From: Volvox africanus
Taxonomy: Eukaryota; Chlorophyta; Chlorophyceae; Chlamydomonadales; Volvocaceae
Direction of reading: 5' to 3'
Assembly (NCBI GenBank): GCA_030268105.1
Contig: BSDZ01000094.1
Coordinates: 1-64,000, forward strand
DNA: 64,000 nt
Shown here: positions 62,927-64,000 of the stretch, piece after piece
How the letters are laid out: each line of letters begins with the position of its first letter
Position numbering within the stretch: the first letter of the stretch is position 1
Notes under the pieces: generated by a model
What the model saw: only the letters and a program-made list of their open reading frames with translations
What the model was told of the DNA's origin: nothing
Databases searched by the model: none
Program-made: the position numbers and the translations under genes

Positions 62927-63575
62927 ATGGTAACCGGCTGCTGCTGGGACTGATAATGGGTGTGATTTTGTTGAAGCTGGTGATGCTGATATGATTGGTT
63001 TAGGAGTTGTTGAGATGAGTAATGCGGGGAGCGGGCGGCGGTGGCAGTGAGGGTGGCCCCGCTGGCCATCCCCTCAAGTACACCGCTGCCGGCGCCATGT
63101 GGTTGGGGGTGAGACATCGCGTGCGCCAGCGGCAGCGTCAAGATGCCACTGCTGCCGTGGACGGGACGACTGGCTGAAGAAACACTCCCATCAACGCGAC
63201 GCATCGCCATTTTGGCACGCGCATGAGCGTCGCGGACTTGTGCTTCAATGCCCATGAGCGCCACCGCAACTTCCTGGAAGCGACAAGACAGGACATGAAA
63301 GGACAGGAGAAGTCAGGAAAGTCATTTTTTACGATAACGTATTTGAAACTTTCAATCCAGACATAGTAGGCACAGGCATAGGCTCACATATACACACACA
63401 CAACAGGCGCACAGACGCGCGTGTGCTCGGACACACACATACCGCACCTTGAACGTGGGCCGCTGATCGGGCTCATGGCGGCAACATGCTTGGCCTAGTC
63501 GCAGAAGGGGCGGGGGCATGGTGGTCGGCCACTCCAACTGCAGGTTACCCATCATCACCCCCACGGCCACTTGGG
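60829..63575 (-). CDS. Protein kinase, 3' part: end of catalytic domain plus ~800-residue low-complexity tail (partial)
   Basis: The last two exons of a gene whose 5' part is outside the window. Exon 63575-63448 (128 bp, entering after the first base of a codon) encodes a kinase C-lobe end: a QVAV...MMGNLQLEWP helix, then RHEPDQRPTF, the subdomain XI signature with its invariant Arg. The Cys and RPTF pattern suits tyrosine-kinase-like (TKL) serine/threonine kinases, a family large in volvocine algae. Exon 63273-60829 begins EVAVALMG, finishing the last helix, and runs 814 codons to a TGA stop. The tail is rich in Ala, Ser, Pro and Gln, with a Gln/His block at 62960-62844, and has no other recognised domain. 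The intron between the two exons is 174 bp with GT/AG ends. The ATP-binding and catalytic loops cannot be seen here, so activity is inferred from family alone. Confidence 0.82.
62844..62960 (-). repeat. CAG-rich poly-Gln tract in kinase tail
   Basis: A run of CAG/CAA codons on the - strand, including eleven consecutive Gln codons, with His, Glu and Leu interruptions. CAG triplets are uninterrupted for about seven codons near 62907-62927, so length variation between strains is likely. Confidence 0.9.
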
Positions 63576-64000
63576 CTACGAGGGGGCAGACGCAGCATCA
63601 AGCAAAACGACAGAGCAGCAGCAAGGGTGTAAACGAAAAGGTCACATGAGAAGACAGGAAGACGGGACGTGGCCTAGGCTTTGGAGTTGCACAGTGCAAC
63701 TTTGCACCATACGAAGGCGCGCCGAAGTACTAGAATGATCGCCGGCGTGCGTCGGTCCTGTCGGAAGGGATACAAACATGTCAGGGGCTGGGCTGGGCGA
63801 TCAGAGTCAGAGCACAACAGTTGATGCAAGAATGCACGCGCGTGTAGGCTTAAGCTCAGGCCTGAGCTAGAAGTAAGCAGTAAGGTCACTACATGGCAAG
63901 AAGCAAGAATAGCAGCTGGATGGGACCCTAGCCGACAGGGACACCTTCCGTAGGCTTCAGGGAGAGCCGCTTCCCCCCTTAAGGGCCGCTGCTCCCCCCA
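63576..64000. other. Kinase intron sequence to the window edge
   Basis: About 425 bp upstream of the kinase exon at 63575. On the - strand I find no segment with kinase motifs such as the HRD, DFG or APE regions, so it is probably a long intron, with the next exon beyond 64000. Confidence 0.45.

Noticed and set aside
63674..63889. Open frame upstream of the kinase exon as an additional kinase exon
   Set aside because: No kinase motif and no phase-compatible join to the exon at 63575; more likely intron.

Overview
The window looks like nuclear DNA of a volvocine green alga (Chlamydomonas/Volvox group). The genes have many short introns with GTGAGT/GTGCGT-type donors and CAG/TAG acceptors, (GT)n and (CA)n tracts are common, and the proteins carry long Ala/Ser/Gln-rich segments. 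One gene is a CtpA-type protease, the family that includes the chloroplast D1-processing enzyme. Base composition is only moderately GC-rich by eye, which fits Volvox better than C. reinhardtii. That placement is inference; no species is assigned.

Left three quarters (1-48,533): a head-to-tail macrosatellite with a unit of about 5,198 bp. It holds nine complete units, the end of a preceding unit at the left edge, and a truncated tenth unit at the right. Each complete unit carries one seven-exon gene on the + strand. I reconstructed it with consistent splice phases as a protein of about 420 residues that I do not recognise. Each unit also carries a nested minisatellite of 174-bp monomers upstream of the gene: four monomers in eight arrays, eight in one and two in another. 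The copies are nearly identical, but a few diagnostic variants are shuffled among them, as expected from unequal exchange or gene conversion. Copy 1 has a frameshift and many single-base homopolymer differences; together with the repeat running off the left edge, this suggests a poorly polished contig end.

Right quarter (48,534-64,000): single-copy DNA with three recognisable genes. On the - strand, 48,864 to about 53,323, is an eight-exon S41-family C-terminal processing protease with the Ser/Lys dyad intact. On the + strand, 55,134-57,142, is a seven-exon HD-domain 5'-deoxynucleotidase of the HDDC2/YfbR type. On the - strand, 63,575-60,829, are the last two exons of a protein kinase whose catalytic domain ends here and is followed by a low-complexity tail of about 800 residues; its upstream exons lie outside the window. 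The protease and HDDC2 genes are divergent, HDDC2 and the kinase gene are convergent, and the last macrosatellite unit abuts the 3' end of the protease gene. I see no functional link among these genes. The strongest candidate for something undescribed is the amplified orphan gene with its length-variable minisatellite.
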